Below, in pieces: positions 1-8,081 of a DNA stretch of 13,812 nucleotides. Each line of letters begins with the position of its first letter. Positions within the stretch are counted from its first letter, which is position 1. The notes under the pieces were generated by a model. The model searched no databases. It saw only the letters and a program-made list of their open reading frames with translations, and had not been told where the DNA came from. Origin of the DNA: HGM05232 sp044433325 (GTDB lineage: Bacteria > Bacteroidota > Bacteroidia > Bacteroidales > Muribaculaceae); contig JAWXTT010000049.1 in assembly GCA_044433325.1 (NCBI GenBank), forward strand, positions 1-13,812, written 5' to 3'. Made by a program: the position numbers and the translations under genes.

Positions 1-1564
1 CATCTAAAGTTGTATAACTAAGTTTACTATTATACGACCCTACTGATATAATATTTTCTCCTGTTGCCATTACATTTACTGAGTAGTCAGATGTTCCATC
101 AACAAAATCAGATATACCTTCAGCTGAAAAATATGTATATGCATAGTCTCCCCACACATCTATATTGTCTCCATCTCCACCTATAAATTCAACTCCCATG
201 CAATAGTCTGGATCTGTCCCTTCAGAATAATCATCTGAGGTCATCGTAAATGTGCTATATATTTCGTATTTATTATTACTACTATTAATCCCAGAAGTAA
301 GACTAACAGATCCTTCATAATAGGCCTCTAACTCAGGATAATCAGCAGTTTCTATAATAAATGAATCTGAACTCTCAGGTTTAAATATTTCCGATTCATA
401 AACTATCTTGCCTTCACTAAAGCTATAAACAAAGATTCTAACCCCTATCGCATTATCACTATTATTCCATGCTGACAGATCTCCAAATAAATATGAATAG
501 TTAGCAGATTTACTCACTATCAATGTTTTTAATGAGGTATCAACGTTAGTAAATTCCTTTGTTACATATACTTTATCTCCACCTGCATTACCTGTAGAAA
601 TTGATACAATCTTACCTGCACCTGTTAGCTCATCAATTGTTTTGCATAATAATGTTGACCCATCATGTGCACCATTATAGTAGCCTAGACTACAATTTAC
701 AGACACTGGCATATCTAACTTATCTGCTTCATCCATAATATATTGTACAGCACATATAATATTGTACTCAGATAAATTGGACATACTAGTCAATATAAGA
801 GAAGACTCAGGAGCCATCCCATAATATTCGTTTCCCATATATGAACCAGCAGCAATACCTGTAACATGAGTTCCATGTGAAATGTTATAGGTATCTGTTG
901 TAAGTGAACTAATATCAGTAGGATTATCATAAGCTGAACCAGCTAAAACTGTTCCATCTGATAGTACTGGAGCTGTCCCCTCTTCACTATCTGGTATATA
1001 TGCTCTTTGAACCCTGCTATCACCATTTTCATCCATAAATGCAAGGTGGTTAAAGTCTATACCGCAATCAAATATCCCTACCAAAACGCCATCTCCTTTA
1101 TATGGATTAGGTAGTTCATAACTTCCATTATGTACAGCATCTACACTACTCTTACTTCTAGCTTTATCATTGTTTAACTGAATAGGTCTCTCTACTTCAA
1201 CACACTTAACCCCTTCTAACTCAGAGAGAACTGTAAGCATATCTACTGGAATACGAGCAACTACAATATCATTCTTGGCAAAGTTAACCAGACCACCTAA
1301 AGACTCTATTTCAGAGAGTATGCTTAAATCTTCTACTGAAAGAAATACCCCTATATACTCCTCACCAGTAATAGCAGATACACTACTTTTTACGTAGGAG
1401 TTGCTTAATTTATCACTCTTTTCATTTAAATTATCTTTCGCTTCTCTACTTTTATTATAGATCCATGCTCTTGTGTATGGAGATAATTTATTATTCGCAA
1501 ATATCTCTATATTATTGAAATTAACGCTTAATATTAATAATAGTACTATAAGTATCTTTTTCAT
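1..1564 (-). CDS. Secreted S8 (subtilisin-like) serine peptidase, copy 1, 3' end cut by window edge
   Basis: This is the first 521 codons of a secreted subtilase, running off the left edge of the window without a stop. Residues 1-23 form a signal peptide (start MKKILIVLLL, likely cut after IFA). Residues about 70-130 resemble an I9-type propeptide/inhibitor domain. The catalytic Asp is D166 in FDCGID, the His is H230 in SHGTHVTG, and the oxyanion-hole Asn is N326 in STGNAGG. After N326 comes a long domain inserted between Asn and Ser (to about residue 490), as in larger cell-envelope subtilases. The expected GTSMAxP serine block and C-terminal domain lie outside the window. The protein aligns end to end with the neighbouring peptidase (1567-3858), whose stop codon is 2 bp upstream of this ATG, so it is a tandem paralogue probably translated from the same mRNA. 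The active site is intact as far as visible. Substrate unknown. Confidence 0.93.
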   Translation of the reverse strand, partial: MKKILIVLLLILSVNFNNIEIFANNKLSPYTRAWIYNKSREAKDNLNEKSDKLSNSYVKSSVSAITGEEYIGVFLSVEDLSILSEIESLGGLVNFAKNDIVVARIPVDMLTVLSELEGVKCVEVERPIQLNNDKARSKSSVDAVHNGSYELPNPYKGDGVLVGIFDCGIDFNHLAFMDENGDSRVQRAYIPDSEEGTAPVLSDGTVLAGSAYDNPTDISSLTTDTYNISHGTHVTGIAAGSYMGNEYYGMAPESSLILTSMSNLSEYNIICAVQYIMDEADKLDMPVSVNCSLGYYNGAHDGSTLLCKTIDELTGAGKIVSISTGNAGGDKVYVTKEFTNVDTSLKTLIVSKSANYSYLFGDLSAWNNSDNAIGVRIFVYSFSEGKIVYESEIFKPESSDSFIIETADYPELEAYYEGSVSLTSGINSSNNKYEIYSTFTMTSDDYSEGTDPDYCMGVEFIGGDGDNIDVWGDYAYTYFSAEGISDFVDGTSDYSVNVMATGENIISVGSYNSKLSYTTLD

Positions 1565-1566
1565 AA

Positions 1567-3858
1567 TTATTTAATTATAATTTTAGTAGAGTAATTTACT
1601 TGGCTACCCACTACCTGAACTATCTTAATACCAGCTGAGCCTAACTTACCACTAGCATCAACATTAATTACGTTACTACCATCAGCTACGGTTGAATATA
1701 ATAGGGAACCTGAGATTTCATATATATTCACCCTTACTGTTTCTGTTTCAGATGGAACGTATAAATCAAATGATTCTCCATTTTGATTATATATCAAGAC
1801 TTTGTCACGTTTATCGGTATCAACTACACCTTCGACAGAGGCACTCTCTAATATCTCAATCAATCCTGCATAAGCATCAATCTTTCCATACCCCCAACGT
1901 CTTGCATCACCATCAGTTACATAATCATCTCGTATTGCAGTCTGCGCAAAAATCTCCTTGATTCTTTCAGGTGTAAGCGTTGAATCAGCCTCCAACCACA
2001 AAGCGATAATACCTGTCACAACAGGAGTAGCCATTGAAGTCCCTGAATTATACATCCAATAATATGTTTTTCCATCATATGGAGAAACAACCTCATCACT
2101 CATATAGTTATAATCGTTAGATATCGTTGATGAATCATAACTATTTATACTAGAAACAACCAAAGCTCCTGGAGCTACAATATCAGGTTTAGTAAACTCT
2201 CCATCTACTAAAGGGGCATAACTTGAATAAAATGAGATATCATCTATGACACCATTAGCGTTTGTATAAGTTTTACCATCTAACCCCGTAAATTGCACTT
2301 TTGAATCATATGAACCTACGCATATAGTATTCTCACTATATGCTAATGAGTTTAAAGATGAGTCAGGTGTTCCATCAACAAACGTATCAACACCTTCATT
2401 TGAGAAATATGTGTTATAATCATCTACCCAAACATCTAAAATATCACCATCACTACCAATAAACTCTATACCTAGACAATAATCAGGGGTATTAGTACTT
2501 AGGAAATAATCTGATATCATATAAAACTCACAAAATATTTCATACTTATTATTATCACTACTTATCATCGAATATATATCCACACTACCCTCATAATATT
2601 TAGCTAATTCAGGATAGTCATCTGTAGAAATTGTTAGCGACGAGAACTTAGTTCCATCTTCTGGTTTTAAAATCGGTGATTCATAAACCGTTTCACCCTC
2701 GGTAAAACTATACACAAAAAATCTTGCACCAACTACACTATCATCTCTACTCCATGCGTCATAGAATCCTGCATACGCTGAATAACCATCATAATAATCC
2801 ACTAGCAATGTTTTCGCTGAGTTATCCTCAGCGGTAAATTCTTTAGTGATATATAATTTATCAGCACCCTCATTTCCAGCACATACTGATAAAATCTTTC
2901 CCGCACCAACTAGTTCTTCAAATGTTCGACATATCAACGAACTACCATCATGTGCACCATAATTATTCCCAATACTAAGATTTACAGATATAGGCATACT
3001 CAATTCATCTGCACGATCCATAACATAACTAACAGCGCAAATCATATTATAATCGGTTAATGAATAGACTCCACTTAATATTAAATCTGATCCTGGTGCC
3101 ATACCATAATAGTCATTCCCCATATAAGAACCTGCCGCTATACCTGTTACGTGTGTTCCATGTATTGCATAAGTATCAGTTGTTAGCGTACTTATAGCCT
3201 CAGGTGTTTCATAGGCTGAACCTACAAGAACTGAGCCATCCGCCAATGTAGGAGCTGTTCCTGAAGTGTTGTCTGGGAGATAAGCACGCTTAACTCTACT
3301 TACTCCATTTTCATCCATAAATGCTAAGTGATTAAAGTCAATCCCTTGATCACAGATACCTACTAAAACTCCTTCGCCTGTATATGGATTATTAAGTGCA
3401 TTACCACCACTCTGTACAATATCAACATTAGTTTTGCTTCTAACGGCATCATTTTTAAGATGTACAGATTTCTCAATCTCTATACGTTTAACACCATCTA
3501 ACTCTGATATGGCTTCTATCATATCCACAGGCAGACTAGCAACAACGATATCCCCTTTTGCAAAGTTAACTATTGCACCTAAATTCTTTATCTGAGATAC
3601 CACATCTAAACTTTCAACTGATATAAAAGCCCCAATAGTCTCCACTCCATCAGTAGATATATTACTAGTAGCACTGTTTAAGTAGTTATCCTTAACGACA
3701 CTAGACTTACTCTTAGATGTAGTCACGGCTACCTTCTCTGCTTTATTATTATCTAACCACAACTGAGAGTAAGGAGATAGTTTACTATTGGCTAATATTT
3801 CATAAACATTAGCATTAAAAACTACTATTGATAATAGCACTAAAAATATCTTATTCAT
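1567..3858 (-). CDS. Secreted S8 (subtilisin-like) serine peptidase, copy 2, with type IX sorting domain
   Basis: Complete subtilase of 763 residues from the chosen start (MNKIFLVLL). The frame is open to an upstream ATG at 3885, but the downstream Met gives a clean signal peptide matching that of copy 1. Numbered from this start: signal peptide 1-23; I9-like propeptide about 72-132; catalytic D170 (CDQGID), H233 (HGTHVTG), oxyanion Asn N329 (CAGNEG) and nucleophile S608 (GTSMATP). A domain of roughly 200 or more residues is inserted between Asn and Ser. The last 75-80 residues form a small beta domain (core VNIYEISGSLLYS, ending TKIIIK) like the type A C-terminal sorting domain of type IX secretion cargo, so the enzyme is probably exported to the cell surface or medium. 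All catalytic residues are present. It lies 2 bp upstream of paralogue copy 1; the preceding TPR gene is separated from it by a terminator. Natural substrate unknown. Confidence 0.95.
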   Translation of the reverse strand: MNKIFLVLLSIVVFNANVYEILANSKLSPYSQLWLDNNKAEKVAVTTSKSKSSVVKDNYLNSATSNISTDGVETIGAFISVESLDVVSQIKNLGAIVNFAKGDIVVASLPVDMIEAISELDGVKRIEIEKSVHLKNDAVRSKTNVDIVQSGGNALNNPYTGEGVLVGICDQGIDFNHLAFMDENGVSRVKRAYLPDNTSGTAPTLADGSVLVGSAYETPEAISTLTTDTYAIHGTHVTGIAAGSYMGNDYYGMAPGSDLILSGVYSLTDYNMICAVSYVMDRADELSMPISVNLSIGNNYGAHDGSSLICRTFEELVGAGKILSVCAGNEGADKLYITKEFTAEDNSAKTLLVDYYDGYSAYAGFYDAWSRDDSVVGARFFVYSFTEGETVYESPILKPEDGTKFSSLTISTDDYPELAKYYEGSVDIYSMISSDNNKYEIFCEFYMISDYFLSTNTPDYCLGIEFIGSDGDILDVWVDDYNTYFSNEGVDTFVDGTPDSSLNSLAYSENTICVGSYDSKVQFTGLDGKTYTNANGVIDDISFYSSYAPLVDGEFTKPDIVAPGALVVSSINSYDSSTISNDYNYMSDEVVSPYDGKTYYWMYNSGTSMATPVVTGIIALWLEADSTLTPERIKEIFAQTAIRDDYVTDGDARRWGYGKIDAYAGLIEILESASVEGVVDTDKRDKVLIYNQNGESFDLYVPSETETVRVNIYEISGSLLYSTVADGSNVINVDASGKLGSAGIKIVQVVGSQVNYSTKIIIK

Positions 3859-3882
3859 AACTATAACTAGATTTATATTCCA

Positions 3883-3900
3883 CAAATTTAGTCAAATTTA
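3883..3900 (-). promoter_or_regulatory. Possible promoter of the peptidase pair (two TAAATTTG boxes)
   Basis: On the minus strand two TAAATTTG boxes (3893-3900 and 3883-3890), ten bases apart, both fit the Bacteroidota -7 consensus TAnnTTTG and lie 25-42 bp before the chosen peptidase start. A good TTTG -33 element at 19-21 bp is missing; the nearest is a TTTC at 3923-3926. They sit just after the TPR-gene terminator, where a new promoter would be expected. Placement supports it; sequence evidence is partial. Confidence 0.4.
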
Positions 3901-3954
3901 TCTTGGGAATATATTATTTGATGAAATTTCTACACTCTATATTACGCATATATT

Positions 3955-4002
3955 ACAAAAAATAAGAGTGGTTAGGCACTTATGCATCTAACCACTCTTA
4001 TT
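3955..4002 (-). terminator. Rho-independent terminator after the TPR gene
   Basis: A perfect 15-bp inverted repeat (3961-3975 with 3988-4002, 12-base loop) is followed on the minus strand by a run of six T. It lies about 30 bp past the TPR stop codon and ends the unit 6897-4031. The plus strand offers only a short T run, so the signal acts mainly on minus-strand transcripts. Confidence 0.9.
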
Positions 4003-4009
4003 TCTAACT

Positions 4010-4031
4010 GTTATTAGTTCTCCCTAATAAC
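4010..4031 (-). other. Second hairpin overlapping the TPR stop codon
   Basis: GTTATTAG at 4010-4017 and CTAATAAC at 4024-4031 form a perfect 8-bp stem with a 6-base loop, touching the TAG stop of the TPR gene. No T run follows directly, so it is not a terminator on its own. It makes a double hairpin at the mRNA 3' end together with the stronger stem at 3961-4002 and may help stabilise the message. Function inferred. Confidence 0.5.
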
Positions 4032-5668
4032 TATTTTTTACCTTGTTTTTTGATAGCTTTTTCTAATGTAGCTACGTAGTCAATTAGGGCTTGGTTTTCA
4101 GGATCAACAACTAGGAATTTCTCGTAATATACCTTAGCGTTTTCAAGATCTTTAGCACCTACATAATATGAAGCGATATAGTTATAACCCTCTTTATATG
4201 CATCAACATTGTCAACTAGATTAGCTTCTGCATCTAGGTCTAATACCTCAATCATTGCTTCATAAGCATCCTTAGCAGTACCCATGTTTTTCTCACCTTC
4301 AAATACCATTAAGATTCTAGCTTTACGTTGAGCAATTCTGTAATCCTCAGGAACACGTTCTATTACGATATCAACATATTTAATCGCTTTCTCTAGCGCA
4401 GCATCTTTAGCTATTGAGTCCGTAGTAGTAGCAATAATATTTTGGAATCTTCCTGATAGTATATAGATATCATTTGTTGATGGATCACCTGCCTCAACAT
4501 ATCTTTCAAATGCAAGAGCAGAGTTTTCATAATCCTTTATTGAAGAGTGTGCTGAACTTATGCTTTTCAATAAATCAGTTTTTTCAGGGTTCAATTCATA
4601 TGCTTTCTCATATTGAATAATTGCCTCCTCGACACGACCTAACTCCATTAATACGTCAGCGTAAGTTGAGTAGTCATTAGATGAATATTTCTCACCCTCT
4701 ATACCAAAGAAAGTTTTAGCTAATTCATCAGCTTTTTGATACTCTTGTTTCGCAGCCATATTTAAGAATAACATACGTCTCATTAAGAATGCATCTGCAT
4801 TAGCTGCTAAAATTTCTGATGCTAAAGCGTAAGATTCATCATATTTTTCACCAAAATACAATAGAACAGCATAACGCGCTTTATCATCAGCGAAACTGTT
4901 AGGGTTATTGATATATGCACCATAAACCTCAGCAGCTTTAGTCCATTGGTCATTTTGGTAATATTTTTCAGCTAGCTCACGACGTGCAAGAGCTGAATTA
5001 GGATTAGCTTCAACTAGACTTTTTAATTTTTCAATAGCAACAGCTGGGTTGATATAGAAATAAGTATTAGCATACTTAACATATGCATCAATAGCCTCTG
5101 GCTCATATCTGATAGCCATTTCATAGTAACCTGCTGAGTCACCCCACTTCTCTTGGTCTGCTAGCATGTCACCTTCAAATACATAAATATCAGCTTCGCT
5201 CTTATCTTTCTTTTTAGCATCCTTGATATATTCAGCAATCTCTTCAGCATAAAGAGCTGCATCTACTTTGTAATAAGCACGAGCGATGTCAATTCTGATT
5301 GAAGCATCTTTCTTAGCTAGTTTCGTAGCTGATTTGAATTGTTTTTCAGCCGCTTTAGCATCACCATTCTTTAAATCTACATAACCTAAACCTACATATG
5401 CGTATGGAAGTTCAGAATTGTCACTAAGTGATAGTTCAAAATTTTTCTTTGCATCTGCAATATCACCCTCCTCTAAGTCTATCAAACCTAAGTAGAAGTA
5501 AGAAGCTGCCTTGTTAGTTTCAGCCTTGTCAATATTACGTTCTAAAAGAACCTTAGCATTCTCTAATTGTTCAGCTTTGTAGTATTCAATACCATCTTTA
5601 TAGCCTTGAGCAAATAGAGAAGAAACACAACCCATAACCGTTAGGGCTAAAATTAATCTTTGTTTCAT
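4031..5668 (-). CDS. Periplasmic tetratricopeptide repeat (TPR) protein
   Basis: 545 residues. Residues 1-20 (MKQRLILALTVMGCVSSLFA) form a signal peptide; a Cys at position 14 is preceded by VMG, so a lipoprotein cannot be wholly excluded, but the FA/QG cleavage site looks better. The rest is nearly all helical TPR repeats with recognisable A/G/Y/P spacing, for example around 50-110 (FYLGLIDLEEGD, YVGLGYVDLKNGD), 180-240 and 340-390 (YADVLMELGRVEEA, YEKAYELNPE), with a final repeat near the basic C-terminus (KKQGKK). TPR arrays are protein-binding scaffolds; no enzyme domain is visible. It is the last gene of the unit small membrane protein - PstS-like lipoprotein - TPR, 39 bp after the lipoprotein gene. 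A TPR gene in this place after exbB-exbD-exbD-tonB is, from memory, a common Bacteroidota arrangement, suggesting an envelope role linked to that system. The partner is not known from sequence. Confidence 0.9.
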   Translation of the reverse strand: MKQRLILALTVMGCVSSLFAQGYKDGIEYYKAEQLENAKVLLERNIDKAETNKAASYFYLGLIDLEEGDIADAKKNFELSLSDNSELPYAYVGLGYVDLKNGDAKAAEKQFKSATKLAKKDASIRIDIARAYYKVDAALYAEEIAEYIKDAKKKDKSEADIYVFEGDMLADQEKWGDSAGYYEMAIRYEPEAIDAYVKYANTYFYINPAVAIEKLKSLVEANPNSALARRELAEKYYQNDQWTKAAEVYGAYINNPNSFADDKARYAVLLYFGEKYDESYALASEILAANADAFLMRRMLFLNMAAKQEYQKADELAKTFFGIEGEKYSSNDYSTYADVLMELGRVEEAIIQYEKAYELNPEKTDLLKSISSAHSSIKDYENSALAFERYVEAGDPSTNDIYILSGRFQNIIATTTDSIAKDAALEKAIKYVDIVIERVPEDYRIAQRKARILMVFEGEKNMGTAKDAYEAMIEVLDLDAEANLVDNVDAYKEGYNYIASYYVGAKDLENAKVYYEKFLVVDPENQALIDYVATLEKAIKKQGKK

Positions 5669-5707
5669 TTTCGTTTAAAGTTTTTATTGTTATTATATAA
5701 TTGTTAT

Positions 5708-6691
5708 TTAATTTAAATTTACCATTCTAGGCTGTACCACCGCTGGTAATACACCTGTTCTCTGTATAATCTTCTGACCTATATAACCAGTTATAAAAGC
5801 ATAGAATCCATGAGTTATAGTTCCTACTGGAGCTGACGAGGTAGCATATATCGAACGGTATAATGGATATGAGCCATCATAAATATATGCTTGATATGGA
5901 CCATAACTATTAATCATATCATCACGTCTTAACTTTAATACTTTGATATCTTGATTAAATTCAATGGTTGTTGTATCATTCACAGACAATCCTGCGACAC
6001 GCTCCTCCAGTGATTGTGTTTTAGTTTTTAAGTCTGTACTAATCCAACTTACACCTATTATCCCCACAGCACCTCTTAGTTTTTGTACTGCCTCAAAAAC
6101 CTCTCTATTGGAATTTTGAGCAAATACATTCTCAGGGAATGGTTGACCATTCATGATTGAATCTCTCATATACTGTACTGTGCTTGAACCTTGATTATCA
6201 AATACGATCTTGATATCCCCCATCTTAGATGGTGATAATTCATTCCACTTAGTTACCTTACCTGTCATAATCTCCTCTAACTCACTCATCGATAGCTCAT
6301 CGATAGGATTTTTAGGATTTACAATCAATGCAATAGCATCAACTGCAACTCGCTGTGATCTTAAACCACCTCTCTTCTTTGATAAAATATAATCTTTCTG
6401 CTCCTTTGATAATTCATTAGATGTGATTATCATTCTGGTTTTAAACTCTAACAGAGAGTCGATAGCTGCTTTTTGACTTACATATACAGGAATTACACTA
6501 GCATCACGATATGTAAATTCAAAAACATCTATCTCTTGTGAAAGTATATTTTCAAAGGTTTCATCACATACTATTGTCATTAATCCACTAGTGTGAGTTG
6601 ATGATGGTTTAGGATTAGTACATGAACTTACTAATATAATCAGTGTAGCAACAACTGATAGAGCTAAAAATTTATAACTATCTAATGTCAT
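5708..6691 (-). CDS. PstS-like periplasmic substrate-binding lipoprotein
   Basis: 327 residues. The N-terminus is hydrophobic and ends in a lipobox with Cys24 (ILVSSC), so it is a lipoprotein. The body is a type II periplasmic binding fold of the PstS family: residues 117-152 carry the characteristic stretch with DAIALIVNPKNPI and the following TGKVTKWNEL, and YPLYRSIYA at 275-283 is also typical. PstS proteins bind phosphate for the PstCAB transporter, but no pstC, pstA or pstB lies here; the gene sits between a small membrane protein (2 bp upstream) and a TPR protein. The usual phosphate loop (RxDGSGT type) is here DNQGSST at 165-171, and the usual Asp of the second binding segment appears to be Asn92 (ITSNELS). 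Phosphate binding is therefore uncertain, and a sensory or structural envelope role is possible. Family assignment is firm, ligand is not. Confidence 0.85.
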   Translation of the reverse strand: MTLDSYKFLALSVVATLIILVSSCTNPKPSSTHTSGLMTIVCDETFENILSQEIDVFEFTYRDASVIPVYVSQKAAIDSLLEFKTRMIITSNELSKEQKDYILSKKRGGLRSQRVAVDAIALIVNPKNPIDELSMSELEEIMTGKVTKWNELSPSKMGDIKIVFDNQGSSTVQYMRDSIMNGQPFPENVFAQNSNREVFEAVQKLRGAVGIIGVSWISTDLKTKTQSLEERVAGLSVNDTTTIEFNQDIKVLKLRRDDMINSYGPYQAYIYDGSYPLYRSIYATSSAPVGTITHGFYAFITGYIGQKIIQRTGVLPAVVQPRMVNLN

Positions 6692-6693
6692 AA

Positions 6694-6897
6694 CTATCCC
6701 ATCATTTTAAATTGTCTGTAACCTCGCCAAATACCATAGGCTATAAAAAATATACCTGCGACATAAGGCATAATCTCTGAGTTCCAATTAAAAAAATTCA
6801 TTAAGGCTAAAATACCCATACCTAAATAAATTACTATCATTATTATTCCAAATAGATAGCGCATCCCCCTTGGAGTATTATTTTTACTGTCTTCCAT
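6694..6897 (-). CDS. Small two-helix inner-membrane protein, function unknown
   Basis: 67 residues. After a polar start (MEDSKNNTPRGMR) there are two hydrophobic segments, about 14-36 and 43-59, separated by a short loop with NWNSE; the C-terminus is basic (WRGYRQFKMMG). This predicts a hairpin in the inner membrane. I do not recognise a named family. Reality as a gene is supported by its place: its stop is 2 bp before the PstS-like start, the frame is in phase with a plausible membrane protein, and it is first in the unit leading to the TPR gene. It may anchor or help assemble the proteins encoded downstream, but nothing in the sequence shows this. I found no convincing promoter in 6898-7119; CAAAGCGTA at 7013 (minus TACGCTTTG) is one base off the consensus spacing. 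Confidence 0.75.
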   Translation of the reverse strand: MEDSKNNTPRGMRYLFGIIMIVIYLGMGILALMNFFNWNSEIMPYVAGIFFIAYGIWRGYRQFKMMG

Positions 6898-7119
6898 AAT
6901 TAATTTCTATTCTGTTTATACTATATATTATTAACGTTACAGATAATAAATAGTTAATATCGTAGTCTAAATAATATCATGATAAATTTATTATATCACT
7001 TACAACCACAAACAAAGCGTAAAGATATGATTTTTTTTTCTAAAACTAAATTTTAAATAAGAAAAATAATACAACAATCGAATATAATTTTCCCGAAATA
7101 GCTATAAGTAATATAGATG

Positions 7120-7155
7120 AAAATGGTGACTAACACGCATGTTAGCCACCATTTT
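7120..7155 (-). terminator. Terminator after tonB
   Basis: An inverted repeat of 16 pairs (7120-7135 with 7140-7155, 4-base loop) lies about 30 bp past the tonB stop. The only imperfect position (7129/7146) becomes a G-U pair in minus-strand RNA but an A/C mismatch in plus-strand RNA, so it fits termination of the exbB-tonB transcript. The T run is short (TTTTC) and partly in the stem. Confidence 0.8.
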
Positions 7156-7186
7156 TCTATTTAGTATATCTGTTAAATATATCTAA

Positions 7187-8035
7187 TTACATTGCACCTT
7201 GTAGTTTGAAGTTTACAGGAAGTGTGTACCACACGTTCACTGCTTGACCATTCATCTTACCAGGGATAAAATCAGGAAGTGATTTTACCACGCGAACTGC
7301 TTCCTTATCAAGGTCACGGTCAACACCACGTGCTACTTTTACTTCACCTACTTTACCAGATCTAGTTACAACGAATTGTACAATTACACGTCCTTGTATA
7401 TTGTTTTCAATAGCCATTGCAGGATAGCGTACATTTTGACCTAAGAATTTCATTAATTCTGCGTCACCACCAGGGAACTGAGGCATCTGTTCTACAAACG
7501 TAAATACTTTTTCAGGTTCTGGAGTCTTTTCCTCTACAATTACTTCATCTTTATGTTCACGGATTACTGTACGGTCGTCAGTACCTTCATCGAAGTTAGT
7601 TTGACCAATAGCTGTATCCATTGCTTGCAATTCATCTTGAGATTTAATCTCATCTTCTGCTGTTACCTCCTCGTCAGGAACGATGGCTACTTCAGTTACT
7701 TTTACTGTATTTAGGATTTCTTCTGGTAGAGCTTCTGGTTCAGGCATTTCTATCTTCTCCATTATCTCTTCCTCTTCCTCCTCTTCAGCCATATCTACAT
7801 TAACCATAACTTGTTCAATTTGATCCTCTGGCTTCTCTTCTGCCTCTGGAATAATTGATGATATTACATATGGTAATGTAAATGCTAAAGCGATAAATAC
7901 AAGAACTACTAACATAGCCTTATTATGTCGTTGAACTGATGTACTTCTTAAATAGTAAGCACCAAACTCTTTGTTCTTACCTTCAAAAATCAGTTCACGC
8001 CACTCCCTTGATGAAAGATCCACATCTTTTGCCAT
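7187..8035 (-). CDS. tonB: TonB energy-transducing protein
   Basis: 282 residues. A cytoplasmic segment of about 40 residues carries the Bacteroidota-type stretch FEGKNKEFGAYYLR (17-30). It is followed by one membrane helix (about 41-61), a long acidic periplasmic linker (about 64-175, including seven Glu in a row at 84-90), and a C-terminal TonB domain (about 178-279) with FPGGDAELMKFL, the RYP motif (203-205), GRVIVQFVV and the closing LPVNFKL. TonB carries energy from the ExbB/ExbD proton channel to outer-membrane TonB-dependent receptors. The linker, classically rich in Pro-Glu and Pro-Lys, is here mainly acidic with scattered Pro. It is the last gene of the exbB-exbD-exbD-tonB unit, 46 bp after exbD and followed by a terminator. 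Confidence 0.95.
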   Translation of the reverse strand: MAKDVDLSSREWRELIFEGKNKEFGAYYLRSTSVQRHNKAMLVVLVFIALAFTLPYVISSIIPEAEEKPEDQIEQVMVNVDMAEEEEEEEIMEKIEMPEPEALPEEILNTVKVTEVAIVPDEEVTAEDEIKSQDELQAMDTAIGQTNFDEGTDDRTVIREHKDEVIVEEKTPEPEKVFTFVEQMPQFPGGDAELMKFLGQNVRYPAMAIENNIQGRVIVQFVVTRSGKVGEVKVARGVDRDLDKEAVRVVKSLPDFIPGKMNGQAVNVWYTLPVNFKLQGAM

Positions 8036-8081
8036 AATTTTTTTCTTTTTTAATGTTCTTAAATTATTTGATCTTCATCTA

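Noticed and set aside
1692..1961. 89-codon plus-strand frame opposite the peptidase C-terminus
   Set aside because: His- and Leu-rich translation of antisense sequence over a well-supported gene, with no start signal or family resemblance.
3859..3885. Upstream ATG extending the second peptidase by nine residues
   Set aside because: The extension would place extra residues before a clean signal peptide, and the paralogue starts at the equivalent of the downstream Met. It also leaves less room for the promoter boxes.
7031..7039. Run of nine T as part of a terminator or phase-variable tract
   Set aside because: No stem precedes it on either strand and it lies between genes with no start codon or promoter box next to it, so there is no evidence for either role.
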